This document shows positions 1-7,814 of a stretch of DNA of 22,299 nt, one piece after another; position 1 is the stretch's first letter; each line of letters opens with the position of its first letter. The position numbers and the translations under genes are program-made. Below the pieces are notes generated by a model that saw nothing but the letters and a program-made list of their open reading frames with translations, had not been told where the DNA came from and searched no databases. The stretch covers positions 1-22,299 of the forward strand of contig DAOTWP010000074.1 of NCBI GenBank assembly GCA_034435675.1, written 5' to 3'. The stretch comes from DAOTWP01 sp034435675. Lineage in GTDB: Bacteria; Chloroflexota; Anaerolineae; Aggregatilineales; Phototrophicaceae.

Positions 1-1
1 C

Positions 2-664
2 ATCAGCAAATATCCGTTGACCAACGCGCAGTTCGCGCCGTTCATCGCCGATGGCGGTTATGACAATGAGGCGTGGTGGACGCCAGCGGGTTGGGAAGTG
101 AAGGAAGAAGCAGGTTGGACACAGCCGCGCTATTGGGCAGATCAACGGTTCAACCTGCCCAACCATCCGCTGGTGGGGGTGAGCTGGTATGAGGCAGTGG
201 CGTATTGCAACTGGCTGACGGCGAAGCTGAAAAGCAACCCCACACGTAATGGGGAGGGACTTGAAACTGCTGCGGGTGGGGACATTCGCCTGCCCACCGA
301 ACAGGAATGGGAGAAGGCGGCGCGCGGGACAGATGGGCGGGTTTATCCCTGGGGTGATGACTGGGACGAGACGCGCTGCAACAACGGTGCCACCGCGCTT
401 GGTCAAACCAGTGCAGTCGGCATCTTCGCGGACGGCGAAAGTCCCTACAAGGCTGCCGATATGAGCGGCAATGTCTGGGAATGGTGCGCGACGAAATACG
501 CGTCGCCAGAGGATCACGACCTGGATGGAACAGATGTTCGCGTGCTGCGTGGTGGCTCGTTCTTCGATGCGACGGCCGACCTGCGGTCTGCCAATCGCCT
601 CAGGAACTTCCCCGTTAACTTCGACCTCTTCAGCGGCGGTTTTCGCTGTGCCCGCTCTCGCTGA
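2..664 (+). CDS. SUMF1/FGE-like domain protein, C-terminal part (5' end outside window)
   Basis: This is the C-terminal 220 residues of a formylglycine-generating-enzyme-sulfatase (SUMF1/EgtB/PvdO) fold protein. The frame is open to the left edge and already codes ISKYPLTNAQF, the usual N-terminal motif of this domain, so the internal TTG at 17 is not a true start. Visible signatures in order are HPLVGVSWYEAVAYCNWL, RLPTEQEWEKAARG, YPWGDDWD, DMSGNVWEW, VLRGGSFF and a terminal GGFRCARS. The two cysteines that catalyse formylglycine formation in true FGE are absent from the RGGSFF...FRCA segment, so sulfatase activation is unlikely. In Chloroflexota and Cyanobacteria such domains often close long TIR, caspase-like or NACHT proteins, and they also occur as variable proteins of diversity-generating retroelements. 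Which applies here depends on the missing upstream part. The domain call is firm; the role is unknown. Confidence 0.88.
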   Translation: MSKYPLTNAQFAPFIADGGYDNEAWWTPAGWEVKEEAGWTQPRYWADQRFNLPNHPLVGVSWYEAVAYCNWLTAKLKSNPTRNGEGLETAAGGDIRLPTEQEWEKAARGTDGRVYPWGDDWDETRCNNGATALGQTSAVGIFADGESPYKAADMSGNVWEWCATKYASPEDHDLDGTDVRVLRGGSFFDATADLRSANRLRNFPVNFDLFSGGFRCARSR

Positions 665-722
665 GCGCAGCGAAGCATAGCTCTGTTTTCTGATCTCTGG
701 ATTCTGGTTTCTGATTCTTTTG

Positions 723-746
723 CGGCGCGTCAGCGCCGTGCTTTTT
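723..746 (+). terminator. Rho-independent terminator after the SUMF1-like gene
   Basis: A perfect 6-bp stem (CGGCGC at 723-728, GCGCCG at 733-738) with a GTCA loop is followed two bases later by five T (742-746). It lies 58 bp past the stop codon. The intervening 680-720 is a T-rich low-complexity stretch with repeated TTCTGAT/TTCTGG words. Confidence 0.65.
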
Positions 747-751
747 ACCCC

Positions 752-787
752 GCGCCGAAGGCGCTCGCGTAGCGAATCGATTTTTTT
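752..787 (+). terminator. Second hairpin/T-tract terminator
   Basis: Two small hairpins in series (GCGCC-GAA-GGCGC at 752-764, then TCGC-GTA-GCGA at 765-775) are followed by seven consecutive T at 781-787. It sits directly behind the first terminator and probably backs it up, insulating the downstream PHP gene from read-through. Confidence 0.55.
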
Positions 788-796
788 GAAAGCCAA

Positions 797-969
797 CGCC
801 GGAGGGTGCGTGAACACCGCTCACACGCCGTCGGGCGAAAGGGTTTAGGAAGCCACGCTCCGGCGCGTGGAACCCATCCGGCTGGGCAAGGGCAAGCCGC
901 CTGAAGGCGACTGCGGGTTGCGCTGCCGCCAGTGCGCTTCAGATGGCTCACGGTGTTTTCAGGCAGGGG
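797..969 (+). repeat. Dispersed noncoding repeat, copy A
   Basis: This is one of two diverged copies of a noncoding element flanking the PHP gene; the other is at 2026-2136. Shared blocks are CGCCGGAGGGTG (797-808), a GTGAAC...TCAC hairpin (810-824) followed by a GTCG word, GTGGAACCCATCCGGCTG (867-884), AAGCC.CCT.AAG and GTTTTCAGGCAGGG (955-968). The whole stretch 665-1151 lacks a convincing gene. It holds the two terminators, this repeat and a TACAAT hexamer at 990-995 that could be a -10 box for the PHP gene but has no visible -35 partner. Confidence 0.6.
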
Positions 970-1151
970 CATGCCGGCGCGCCCTGGTGTACAATGCGAA
1001 GAAACGGGACCGGTGCGGAGCAAGCCGCTGGCGCAGAGCGATACCCTGCATATCCGCAGCGGCTGTACCGTGATCTACGACCTTACGCAGCTTGAGAAAC
1101 ACTTCGATGCGGAATACCTGACGCATGGTTTGATCAAAAAGGACCGCGCGC

Positions 1152-2015
1152 ATGATCCAACGCTCTTACCCCTCTGGCATCACCCTGGCGGCAGACGCCT
1201 GCGTTGACCTGCAAACCCATACCCAGCTCAGCGATGGGCAGTGGACACCGGAAGCGCTGCTTGACCATTTTTTGCAGCAAGGGTTCGCTGCTGCCGCCAT
1301 CACCGATCATGACCGCGTGGATACCCTGGATGATCTTCAGCGTGCTGCCCGTGAACGTGGGTTTGCGCTGCTGGTCGCGGCGGAGATGACGACACGCTGG
1401 CGCGACAAGATCGTGGATATCCTGTGCTTCGGTTTTGAAAACAACCCCGCACCCCTCAGCGCCTTATGTGACAGCATCCGGCAGGCGCAAACGGAGAACT
1501 CGCGGCAGGTGTACCAGCAGTTCGTCCACAAGGGGGATCTGCCACAGCACGACGAAACGGAACTGGCGGCGCTGCTGCATGCCACCACAGCAAAACAGCC
1601 GTATCTGCTTTATGACCTGTTTCTGCGGCACAATCCGCAGCGCAGCGACGACCTGGAGCTGTTCAAAGACGCCGGCTACAGGCTCTGTACGAACCCCACC
1701 GGCAGTGTGGTGGCGGCGGCGCACGCCAGCGGCGGGGTAGCGCTGATTGCGCATCCGGGGCGCACCGACGGCTTTGCAACCTTCGACGCCGCTTTGCTGG
1801 ACGAGTTCCGCGCAGAAATCCCGATTGACGGCATTGAGGTTTACTATCCCCGGCACACCCCGGAACAGATTGCGCTGTACCGGGCATATGCTGAACGGCG
1901 CGAATGGCTGATCAGCGCCGGGTCGGACTCGCACACCCCGGACAAACCGCCGATCAAATATCGTGCTGACCAGTGCGCGGCGCTGCTTGCCCGGCTGGAT
2001 ATCGCGGTTGTGTGA
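1152..2015 (+). CDS. PHP-domain phosphoesterase (TrpH/YciV-like)
   Basis: This is a 287-residue PHP (polymerase and histidinol phosphatase) superfamily metal-dependent phosphoesterase, probably cytoplasmic and acting on nucleotides or short RNA/DNA ends as the TrpH/YciV branch does. Motifs in order are VDLQTHTQLSDGQWTPEAL (about residues 18-36), ITDHDRVDTL, VAAEMTTRW with its metal-binding Glu, VALIAHPGRTDG and AGSDSHTPDKP near the C-terminus. In the first motif the usual first His of DLHxH is Gln (DLQTH), while the other metal ligands are kept. ATG at 1152 is chosen because an AAGGA lies 9 bases upstream and it leaves the usual short lead-in before motif 1. The gene stands alone between two copies of a noncoding repeat. 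The substrate is not predictable from sequence. Confidence 0.88.
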   Translation: MIQRSYPSGITLAADACVDLQTHTQLSDGQWTPEALLDHFLQQGFAAAAITDHDRVDTLDDLQRAARERGFALLVAAEMTTRWRDKIVDILCFGFENNPAPLSALCDSIRQAQTENSRQVYQQFVHKGDLPQHDETELAALLHATTAKQPYLLYDLFLRHNPQRSDDLELFKDAGYRLCTNPTGSVVAAAHASGGVALIAHPGRTDGFATFDAALLDEFRAEIPIDGIEVYYPRHTPEQIALYRAYAERREWLISAGSDSHTPDKPPIKYRADQCAALLARLDIAVV

Positions 2016-2025
2016 TTCTGAGTCG

Positions 2026-2136
2026 CGCCGGAGGGTGGAACCCATCCGGCTGAAGTGTTGGGTAAGCCACCTAAAGCCAGTCCGCCGCTGATAGCTCCTC
2101 GCGTTTTCAGGCAGGGACAAGGTGAACTTCGTTCAC
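2026..2136 (+). repeat. Dispersed noncoding repeat, copy B
   Basis: This is the second copy of the repeat at 797-969, in the same orientation and starting 11 bp after the PHP stop codon. It carries CGCCGGAGGGTG (2026-2037), GTGGAACCCATCCGGCTG (2035-2052, identical over 18 bases to copy A), TAAGCCACCTAAAGCC, GTTTTCAGGCAGGG (2103-2116) and a perfect GTGAAC-TTC-GTTCAC hairpin (2122-2136). In copy A the hairpin precedes the 18-base core; here it follows it, as expected if both are fragments of a tandem repeat. The rest of this gap (2137-2278) has a CCACCTGC direct repeat (2180-2196) and no ORF. Confidence 0.6.
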
Positions 2137-2278
2137 GCGGTCGCTGCTTCTGCCACTAAATGTGTCTGGTGTGCAGAAACCACCTGCACCACCTGCGGAT
2201 AATTTAAGCAAAGACCTCTCAGCATTTAACGTGATCTGGCTATGCTATTGACTTCCACAGGCTACAGAGGGAGGCAAG

Positions 2279-4003
2279 ATGTCTACAAAATTGCAGAAAT
2301 TGGTTCTGGAAAAGATTTCCCGCCGGACGTTCTTACGTGATTTAGGGATGCTTACCGCTGGTGCTGCCGTCTCCGCGGCGTCGCTGCCCGCAGCCGCTGC
2401 GGCGCGCGACAACCAGCCAACCAAAGACGCTGCCCTGCAGGATGTGCAGCCGCCGGTCAATACCAGCCCGGTCAGTTTTGACGATGCCGTGACTCTGCCT
2501 GAGGGCTTCACGTATCAGGTGGTGATCAAACGCGGCGATGTGTTCACACGGGACGGCAAGACCTTTGGCGACAACTGCGACTGGACCGGCTGGTTTCCCC
2601 TGCCGGGCAGCGCTGGCAACGAAGGGCTGCTGATGGTGAACAACGAATACATTAATCCCTATTTGCTCTATGGTTATGAGACCTACGAGGAGGGCGGTGA
2701 AACGCCCAAGACGCCTGAGCAAATCCTGCTGGAGAAGCAGCATGTCGGCATTTCGATTGTACATCTGCGCCGGGAAAACGGTGTCTGGCAGGTTGTGACC
2801 GACAGCGATTATGCCACACGCTGGGATGCAACCGGTCCGATGATCGCGCTGACGGGTCCGGTTGCCGGGGCACCCACGGTCGGCGGCGCGCGCGAAGTCG
2901 TGGGCACACTCGCCAACTGCGCGGGCGGCTATACGCCGTGGGGCACCGCCCTGAGCTGTGAAGAGGACTATATGTACGGCTACGGTGAAGACAGTGTCAC
3001 CGCAGTCGAACTGGAAGACACCTTCCGCTGGCTGGATGATCCCGCTACAGCTCAGCGCCCCGAACATTACGGCTGGGCAGTTGAAGTTGATCCGTTCACG
3101 GGCACCGCGCGCAAACACACCGCTTTAGGGCGTTTTCTGCACGAGGCGATTGCTATCGGCATTGGTTCCACCGGCAAAGTGGTCCTGTATATGACCGACG
3201 ATGATGACGATCGCTGCATCTACAAATTCATCTCGCGCGATAATTATGATCCGAATAATCGTGAAGCGAACATGACCCTGCTGGAGAATGGCACACTCTA
3301 TGTCGCCAACTTCGGCAGCGGGGAATGGATCCCCGTGGTCTGGGAAGGCAACGAAGCGCTGCTGGGCGACCCCGAAAACGTGGACGGCTATACACTCACC
3401 AGCCAGATTGATGTGTTGACCTATACCCACCAGGCAGCGGCTGCGCTGGGCGGCACGCTCGGTGATGGTCCTGAAGGCATTACCATCCACCCGCGTACCA
3501 GGCACATTTTCATCGCTTTCAGCGGCAACGACGAGCGCACCAACGTTCACGGGCACATCACAGAACTCGCGGAGACAGGCGACGACCACGAGTCGCTCAC
3601 TTTTGATTGGGATGTGTTCGCGTTTGGCGGCAGGCGCGCCGGGTTCACAGGACCGGATAACATCACCTTTGACCCGCTCGGCAACCTCTGGATGGTCACT
3701 GATGGCGACGGTGGTGAGCGCGACGGGATCTACTCCTTCATGGGCAACAATGCCATGTTTGTCCTGCCGACTGAGGGCGAAAACTTTGGCAGGGCATTCC
3801 GTGTGTTAACGGGTCCGGTTGCGTCGGAACTCACGGGTCCCAGTTGGGCAGATGCCAACACTTTGTTTCTCTCTGTGCAGCATCCGGGCGAAAACACCGA
3901 GCCGGGTGAAGCCTGGACAAGCCACTGGCCCGACGGGGGTGACAGTGAACCCCGCGCTGCGGTAATCGCAATCACGGGACCATTCCCGGCAGCACAAGCG
4001 TAA
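2279..4003 (+). CDS. phoX: PhoX-family alkaline phosphatase (DUF839), Tat-exported
   Basis: This is a 574-residue secreted phosphomonoesterase of the PhoX family, a Ca/Fe-dependent beta-propeller enzyme that releases phosphate from organic esters. A Tat signal is plain: SRRTFLR at residues 14-20, then a hydrophobic stretch ending in an Ala-rich cleavage region near residue 42. Family marks follow: LPEGFTYQVV, NEYINPYLLYGYE, GGYTPWGTALSCEEDY (about 215-230, including the conserved Cys), YGWAVEVDPFTG, HTALGRFLHEA, GPEGITIHPRT and FTGPDNITFDPLGNLW. The start is supported by GGGAGG five bases upstream. Full length for the family. It stands alone, and a hairpin separates it from the convergent TIR-NACHT gene. 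PhoX genes are usually induced by phosphate starvation, but I could not identify a convincing Pho box in 2137-2278. Confidence 0.93.
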   Translation: MSTKLQKLVLEKISRRTFLRDLGMLTAGAAVSAASLPAAAAARDNQPTKDAALQDVQPPVNTSPVSFDDAVTLPEGFTYQVVIKRGDVFTRDGKTFGDNCDWTGWFPLPGSAGNEGLLMVNNEYINPYLLYGYETYEEGGETPKTPEQILLEKQHVGISIVHLRRENGVWQVVTDSDYATRWDATGPMIALTGPVAGAPTVGGAREVVGTLANCAGGYTPWGTALSCEEDYMYGYGEDSVTAVELEDTFRWLDDPATAQRPEHYGWAVEVDPFTGTARKHTALGRFLHEAIAIGIGSTGKVVLYMTDDDDDRCIYKFISRDNYDPNNREANMTLLENGTLYVANFGSGEWIPVVWEGNEALLGDPENVDGYTLTSQIDVLTYTHQAAAALGGTLGDGPEGITIHPRTRHIFIAFSGNDERTNVHGHITELAETGDDHESLTFDWDVFAFGGRRAGFTGPDNITFDPLGNLWMVTDGDGGERDGIYSFMGNNAMFVLPTEGENFGRAFRVLTGPVASELTGPSWADANTLFLSVQHPGENTEPGEAWTSHWPDGGDSEPRAAVIAITGPFPAAQA

Positions 4004-4016
4004 CTCGGAGATTGCA

Positions 4017-4058
4017 GGGGCACATGCTGTCTGCCGGCAGCGTGCGCCCTTGTCCCTT
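4017..4058. terminator. Imperfect hairpin between convergent genes
   Basis: GGGGCACATGCTG and CAGCGTGCGCCC form an imperfect long stem around a short loop, followed on the plus strand by the pyrimidine-rich TTGTCCCTTTT. It lies in the 98-bp gap between convergent phoX and the TIR-NACHT gene, so it may terminate either. Bulges make the call tentative. Confidence 0.4.
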
Positions 4059-4101
4059 TTCACGAGTGTCTCCCTGCCTGTGCCGGGTTGGTTTCGCCGT
4101 T

Positions 4102-6522
4102 TCACAGCCTGCGCCCGGCGAAATATTCCTGCAAAAAGCGGTGGATGAAAATATACCCGCCGCCGACCTTGCGCAGCAGCAGCCGTTCCGCGCAAAAATC
4201 GAGAAACTGCGCCAGCTTGCGCGGGGTCTTGCCGCTGCGGTTGAGCAGGGTGCGCAGCAGCAGATGCTGCACCACCGGGAAGCCGCCATAGATCAGCGCC
4301 GCGCCCAGCCCAATCACCCACAGCGCTGTAAACCCGTACAGCACGCCCATTTCCACGCCGCGCCGCAGCCACCAGATAATGCCGACAATCAGCCCGAACA
4401 GCGGTCCGGTGGTCAAGCCTACGGTGATGGCGTTGCGGGCGGAGACATGAATACCCTGGTTAGGATAGGACTTCACATCCACGATACGGCTGCCCACCAG
4501 CCCCAGTCGCAGCCCAAAGACCATGCCAAACGCCACGCCCCATGCCAGCCCGCCACTGAGCGCGGTTTCTGCGGACAGGCGTTCGCTGCCGACCTCGCGG
4601 GGCAGTTCCACCAGCATGAACACCCCACCGATAATCGCGCCCATAATCACCCCGGCGAGCAGCCCCAGCAGAGAATTGCGCCAGCTCCAGCGCAGCGCAT
4701 CCACCGTTTCAATACGACTCGCGCTGCCCGGTTCGCGGATCACGCGCCCGCCCAGCACAGCCCACAGCAGCCCCAGCGCCGGACCAATCGTCAGCCCGGC
4801 AAGCGGACCCCATGCCAGCAGCGCGACCACACTTACGCAGACACCAACCATCGCCCCGTTGATCGGGCGGAAAGAGCGCGTCAGCAGCAGCCAAAAAATC
4901 ACCCATGCCGCCACAAATGCCGATGCGCCCACCGCCAGCCCACGCGCCAGCCCCAGCGTCTGATTATGGTCAAGCGCCAGCGCGATACCGTAAACCGTCG
5001 CCAGCGGCAGGCAGGTGCTGATCTGCAACACGGCGTGGTAAAGACGCCGTTCGCGCGGCGTTGCCAGCCAATCCGGCTGCATGGTTTCGATGTAGAAATC
5101 GGTTACGCCGTCGTCCACCATGCGCTGTGCCAGCCACGCCAGATAGTCGCGGGTCGCCTTGACGGTGTAGGCGCTCTGTCCCGGCTGTGCCTTGAGGCGC
5201 TTTTCGGTGTACTGGTGGAAGAGGTGTTCATAACGGGCAGGCAGCGTAGCGCAGCCGCGCATCTCTGCTTCGAGCATGCCGCTGTAGGTGTAGGCAATCG
5301 AGTTGAGCAGAAACGGCGTGCGCACCATCTCTTGCAGCACCGGGTCCGCTGCCACCACCGCGCGTACCGCGCACAAATCCTCATGTGCCAGAAAGCCGTC
5401 AATCTGCTCCGGCGTCAGCGGTTGAAGCTCAATTGCCGCCGTCAGGTCGAGTTCGCGCTGGAGCTGGGCGTATTCCGCGCTGCGGCTGCACACGACCATT
5501 TCAAGCGATTTTTCGTGGTAATTCGCGCGGAAATCGTTAATCGCCTCCACGCAGGCATCACGGTAATCGGCTTTGACCTCGTCAAGCCCATCAAACAGCA
5601 GGGTCAGGTCATTGTTGTCCAGCCAGTCTTTAGCCGTCTTGCGCGGAACGCGATACTTGATGCGCAGCGAGTCGACCAGCCAGTAGTCGAGACTGCGCTG
5701 CTGTGTGCGCGGGTGTTCGCGCCACCAGTCCGCCCACGAAGACAGGTTCAGAATCACCGGAATCTTGTGGTTGGGTTTTCGCCGTGCCTGTTCGATCAGT
5801 TCCGACGCCAGCTTGAGCATCAGGAAGGTTTTGCCCGCGCCCGGCGCGCCGAGGATCAGCATCTGGCGTCCCATATGCCGGAAGATCACTTCCAGCGAGT
5901 CGTCGGGGGGAATCACGGTGCTGGCATAACGTTTGCTGTGCGTCAGCGCCGGGGGTGCCAGCCCAATCTGGAATTCGTTGTGCTGCGCCGCCTGTTCGTA
6001 AACCCCGGCGATCCACGTCTGGTAAACCTTGTTGAGCATCGCCGTGCGGATGTCGTTCTGCGGTGCAGCGCCTGTTGTGTCGAGTTCTGGTGGCGTGATG
6101 CCAATGCCGGAATTGTCCGAACCTTCCTGAAGTTTCAACAGTGCCGTGCGCAGCTTCTGAAATCCCGCTGACTCGTCAATGGTGAAGTCGTCAATATACT
6201 GGCAGGTGTTGAACGGGTAGGGTAGTTTGGCATCGCGCTGGAGTTTGATCAGGATCAACGGACGTTTGCGCTCAATGTGCACCAGTTCCCATTCGGCAGT
6301 CACCATTCTGCCGGTTTCTTCGCTCTGGATTTCGCGCGTCGCCACCCCGATGAGCGCGTCCGAATTGTTCAGGGCAGCGTCAATCTTGTAATACCAGCTG
6401 GGGTCGCCGGCGGACATTTCGCGCACGTCAATCCAGGTGTCGTAACCCCACGAATCAAGCTTCTGATAGAGCTTCTCTGCGAATTCCTGATACTCGCGCT
6501 TGTAGCTGATGAACAGTCTCAT
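4102..6522 (-). CDS. TIR-NACHT NTPase with C-terminal multipass membrane block
   Basis: This is an 806-residue STAND-type conflict protein, probably an antiphage sensor-effector at the membrane. Residues 1-130 are a TIR domain (LFISYKREYQEFAEKL, WIDVREM), likely an NADase or nucleotide-signal effector; E77 in VTAEWEL is the candidate catalytic Glu. A linker leads to a NACHT NTPase with Walker A GAPGAGKT (225-232), LNLSSWADWW and Walker B LLFDGLDE (308-315), then CSRSAEY. Residues about 510-750 hold many hydrophobic helices with two family-type connectors, RIETVDALRWSWRN and SYPNQGIHVSARNA. The protein ends in RKVGGGYIFIHRFLQEYF, a segment that normally follows the NACHT module in this family. 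There is no LRR, TPR or WD40 sensor region, so the membrane block may be the sensor. The gene stands alone; phoX converges on it and the oxidoreductase diverges from it. ATG at 6522 starts directly at the TIR beta-A strand. Confidence 0.9.
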   Translation of the reverse strand: MRLFISYKREYQEFAEKLYQKLDSWGYDTWIDVREMSAGDPSWYYKIDAALNNSDALIGVATREIQSEETGRMVTAEWELVHIERKRPLILIKLQRDAKLPYPFNTCQYIDDFTIDESAGFQKLRTALLKLQEGSDNSGIGITPPELDTTGAAPQNDIRTAMLNKVYQTWIAGVYEQAAQHNEFQIGLAPPALTHSKRYASTVIPPDDSLEVIFRHMGRQMLILGAPGAGKTFLMLKLASELIEQARRKPNHKIPVILNLSSWADWWREHPRTQQRSLDYWLVDSLRIKYRVPRKTAKDWLDNNDLTLLFDGLDEVKADYRDACVEAINDFRANYHEKSLEMVVCSRSAEYAQLQRELDLTAAIELQPLTPEQIDGFLAHEDLCAVRAVVAADPVLQEMVRTPFLLNSIAYTYSGMLEAEMRGCATLPARYEHLFHQYTEKRLKAQPGQSAYTVKATRDYLAWLAQRMVDDGVTDFYIETMQPDWLATPRERRLYHAVLQISTCLPLATVYGIALALDHNQTLGLARGLAVGASAFVAAWVIFWLLLTRSFRPINGAMVGVCVSVVALLAWGPLAGLTIGPALGLLWAVLGGRVIREPGSASRIETVDALRWSWRNSLLGLLAGVIMGAIIGGVFMLVELPREVGSERLSAETALSGGLAWGVAFGMVFGLRLGLVGSRIVDVKSYPNQGIHVSARNAITVGLTTGPLFGLIVGIIWWLRRGVEMGVLYGFTALWVIGLGAALIYGGFPVVQHLLLRTLLNRSGKTPRKLAQFLDFCAERLLLRKVGGGYIFIHRFLQEYFAGRRL

Positions 6523-6566
6523 AGGGTACTGCCTTCGATTGAGAAAAAAGTCACAACCTTGCTTTC

Positions 6567-6572
6567 ATTATA
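6567..6572 (-). promoter_or_regulatory. Candidate -10 box for the TIR-NACHT gene
   Basis: A perfect TATAAT on the minus strand lies 45 bases upstream of the TIR-NACHT start, in an A+T-rich pocket (6540-6580) of an otherwise GC-rich region. No TTGACA-like -35 is visible at 16-18 bp spacing, so this may be a weak or activator-dependent promoter. Confidence 0.4.
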
Positions 6573-6710
6573 TACCGATAACGTCGCACAGCGGCGCGGA
6601 ATTTACGGACATGCCCGCCGTCCACTGCGCGCCATTTGGCAAAATGCGCCTGACCCGCTATGCTTAGCCCGATTTGCTAATCAGGATGAGAAATTTGCTG
6701 GGGCACGCAG

Positions 6711-7685
6711 ATGAAAGCGATTGTGTGTAAGGACTGGGGCGCACCGTCAACTCTGGTGCTGGACGAGGTGCCGGGCAAAGCGCCGGGTGCGGGCGAACTG
6801 CGCCTGGCAGTGCGGGCATGCGGCGTCAATTTTGCTGACGCGCTGATGGTGCAGGGCTTGTATCAGGTCAAGCCGCCGCTGCCATTTGTTCCCGGCGCGG
6901 AGGTCGCGGGCGAAGTGCTGGACGTTGGCGCGGGGGTGACGCAGTTCAAACCCGGCGACCATGTTCTAGGACTGTGCAATGTCGGCGGCTTTGCCGAAGA
7001 AGTTACTGCTCCGGCAGCGGCATTCGTCCCAATTCCCGAACAGATGCCCTTCACCCATGCGGCGGCATTCCCGATTGTCTACGGCACGTCGCATGTTGCG
7101 CTGACGCACCGCGCCCGCCTGAAGGTGGGCGAAACGCTGCTGGTGCTGGGCGCAGCGGGCGGCGTGGGGCTGACTGCCGTTGAACTGGGCAAGGTGCTGG
7201 GCGCAAAAGTCATCGCCGCCGCCAGCACGCCCGAAAAGCTCGCCGTGTGCCAGCAGTACGGCGCGGATCATCTGATCAATTACAGCACCGAAAACCTGCG
7301 CGACCGTGTCAGGGAAATCACCGGCGGCAAAGGCGTGAACGTCGTTTATGACCCGGTGGGCGGCGACCTGTTCGACCAGGCAGTGCGCAGCATCGCGTGG
7401 GAAGGGCGGCTGTTGGTGATCGGCTTTGCCAGCGGCACGATCCCGCAGTTTGCCATTAACCTGGCGCTGGTCAAGAACTTCTCGCTGGTCGGGGTTTACT
7501 GGGGCGCTTATGCCCAGAATGACCCGGCAGTGCTGTTCGGCTCGCTGCAAACGCTGCTCAAATGGTACGGCGAAGGCAAGCTCAAGCCGCATGTTTCCGC
7601 CACATACCCGCTGGCACAGACGCCGGACGCGCTGCTGGCGCTGCTGGAACGGCGGGTGACAGGCAAGATTGTGGTTACACCCTGA
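6711..7685 (+). CDS. Zinc-independent MDR oxidoreductase, NADPH:quinone reductase-like
   Basis: This is a 324-residue medium-chain dehydrogenase/reductase of the quinone oxidoreductase/enoyl-reductase branch, cytoplasmic, using NADPH to reduce quinones or activated double bonds. Seen are the GroES-like N-terminal domain (RACGVNFADALMVQGLYQ, PFVPGAEVAGEV, PGDHVLGL), the Rossmann motif VLGAAGGVGLTAVELGK (about 143-159), and a late YDPVGGDLF and GRLLVIGFASG typical of the family. The zinc ligands of alcohol dehydrogenases are absent. Length is normal. The ATG at 6711 matches the family N-terminus MKAIV; no clear Shine-Dalgarno sequence precedes it. The gene diverges from the TIR-NACHT gene with a 188-bp gap. 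The true substrate cannot be told from sequence. Confidence 0.9.
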   Translation: MKAIVCKDWGAPSTLVLDEVPGKAPGAGELRLAVRACGVNFADALMVQGLYQVKPPLPFVPGAEVAGEVLDVGAGVTQFKPGDHVLGLCNVGGFAEEVTAPAAAFVPIPEQMPFTHAAAFPIVYGTSHVALTHRARLKVGETLLVLGAAGGVGLTAVELGKVLGAKVIAAASTPEKLAVCQQYGADHLINYSTENLRDRVREITGGKGVNVVYDPVGGDLFDQAVRSIAWEGRLLVIGFASGTIPQFAINLALVKNFSLVGVYWGAYAQNDPAVLFGSLQTLLKWYGEGKLKPHVSATYPLAQTPDALLALLERRVTGKIVVTP

Positions 7686-7706
7686 AGCAGCGGCGAACGA
7701 AAAGGT

Positions 7707-7734
7707 TTGCCTGCGGCGCGGAATCCAGTACAAT
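7707..7734 (+). promoter_or_regulatory. Candidate sigma-70-type promoter
   Basis: TTGCCT (7707-7712) and TACAAT (7729-7734) are separated by 16 bp, 81 bp ahead of the ATG at 7815. Because transcription would start near 7741, this also argues against the longer reading frame that begins at the TTG at 7740. Confidence 0.5.
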
Positions 7735-7814
7735 GACGGTTGGAACACTGTAACACTACATCCTACAAACCCCCGTTTGATCGTCAGGTAATCACAAGCG
7801 TACCGGAGCATTTT

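Noticed and set aside
560..664. Variable region of a diversity-generating retroelement
   Set aside because: Fold and position fit, but no template repeat or reverse transcriptase is in the window, so it is kept only as a question in the findings.
867..969. Cobalamin-type riboswitch in repeat copies A and B
   Set aside because: Some words recall the B12 box, but the conserved core order is absent, and copy B lies between the PHP stop and an unrelated phosphatase gene.
932..1207. 91-residue plus-strand frame before the PHP gene
   Set aside because: It overlaps the PHP start by 56 bases and runs through repeat copy A. Only its last part (IYDLTQLEKHFDAEYL) looks protein-like, and no ribosome site supports a start there.
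4012..6171. 719-residue plus-strand open frame opposite the TIR-NACHT gene
   Set aside because: It is the antisense of a clearly coding gene, rich in Gln, Arg, His and Pro from reversed GC-rich codons, with no domain pattern.
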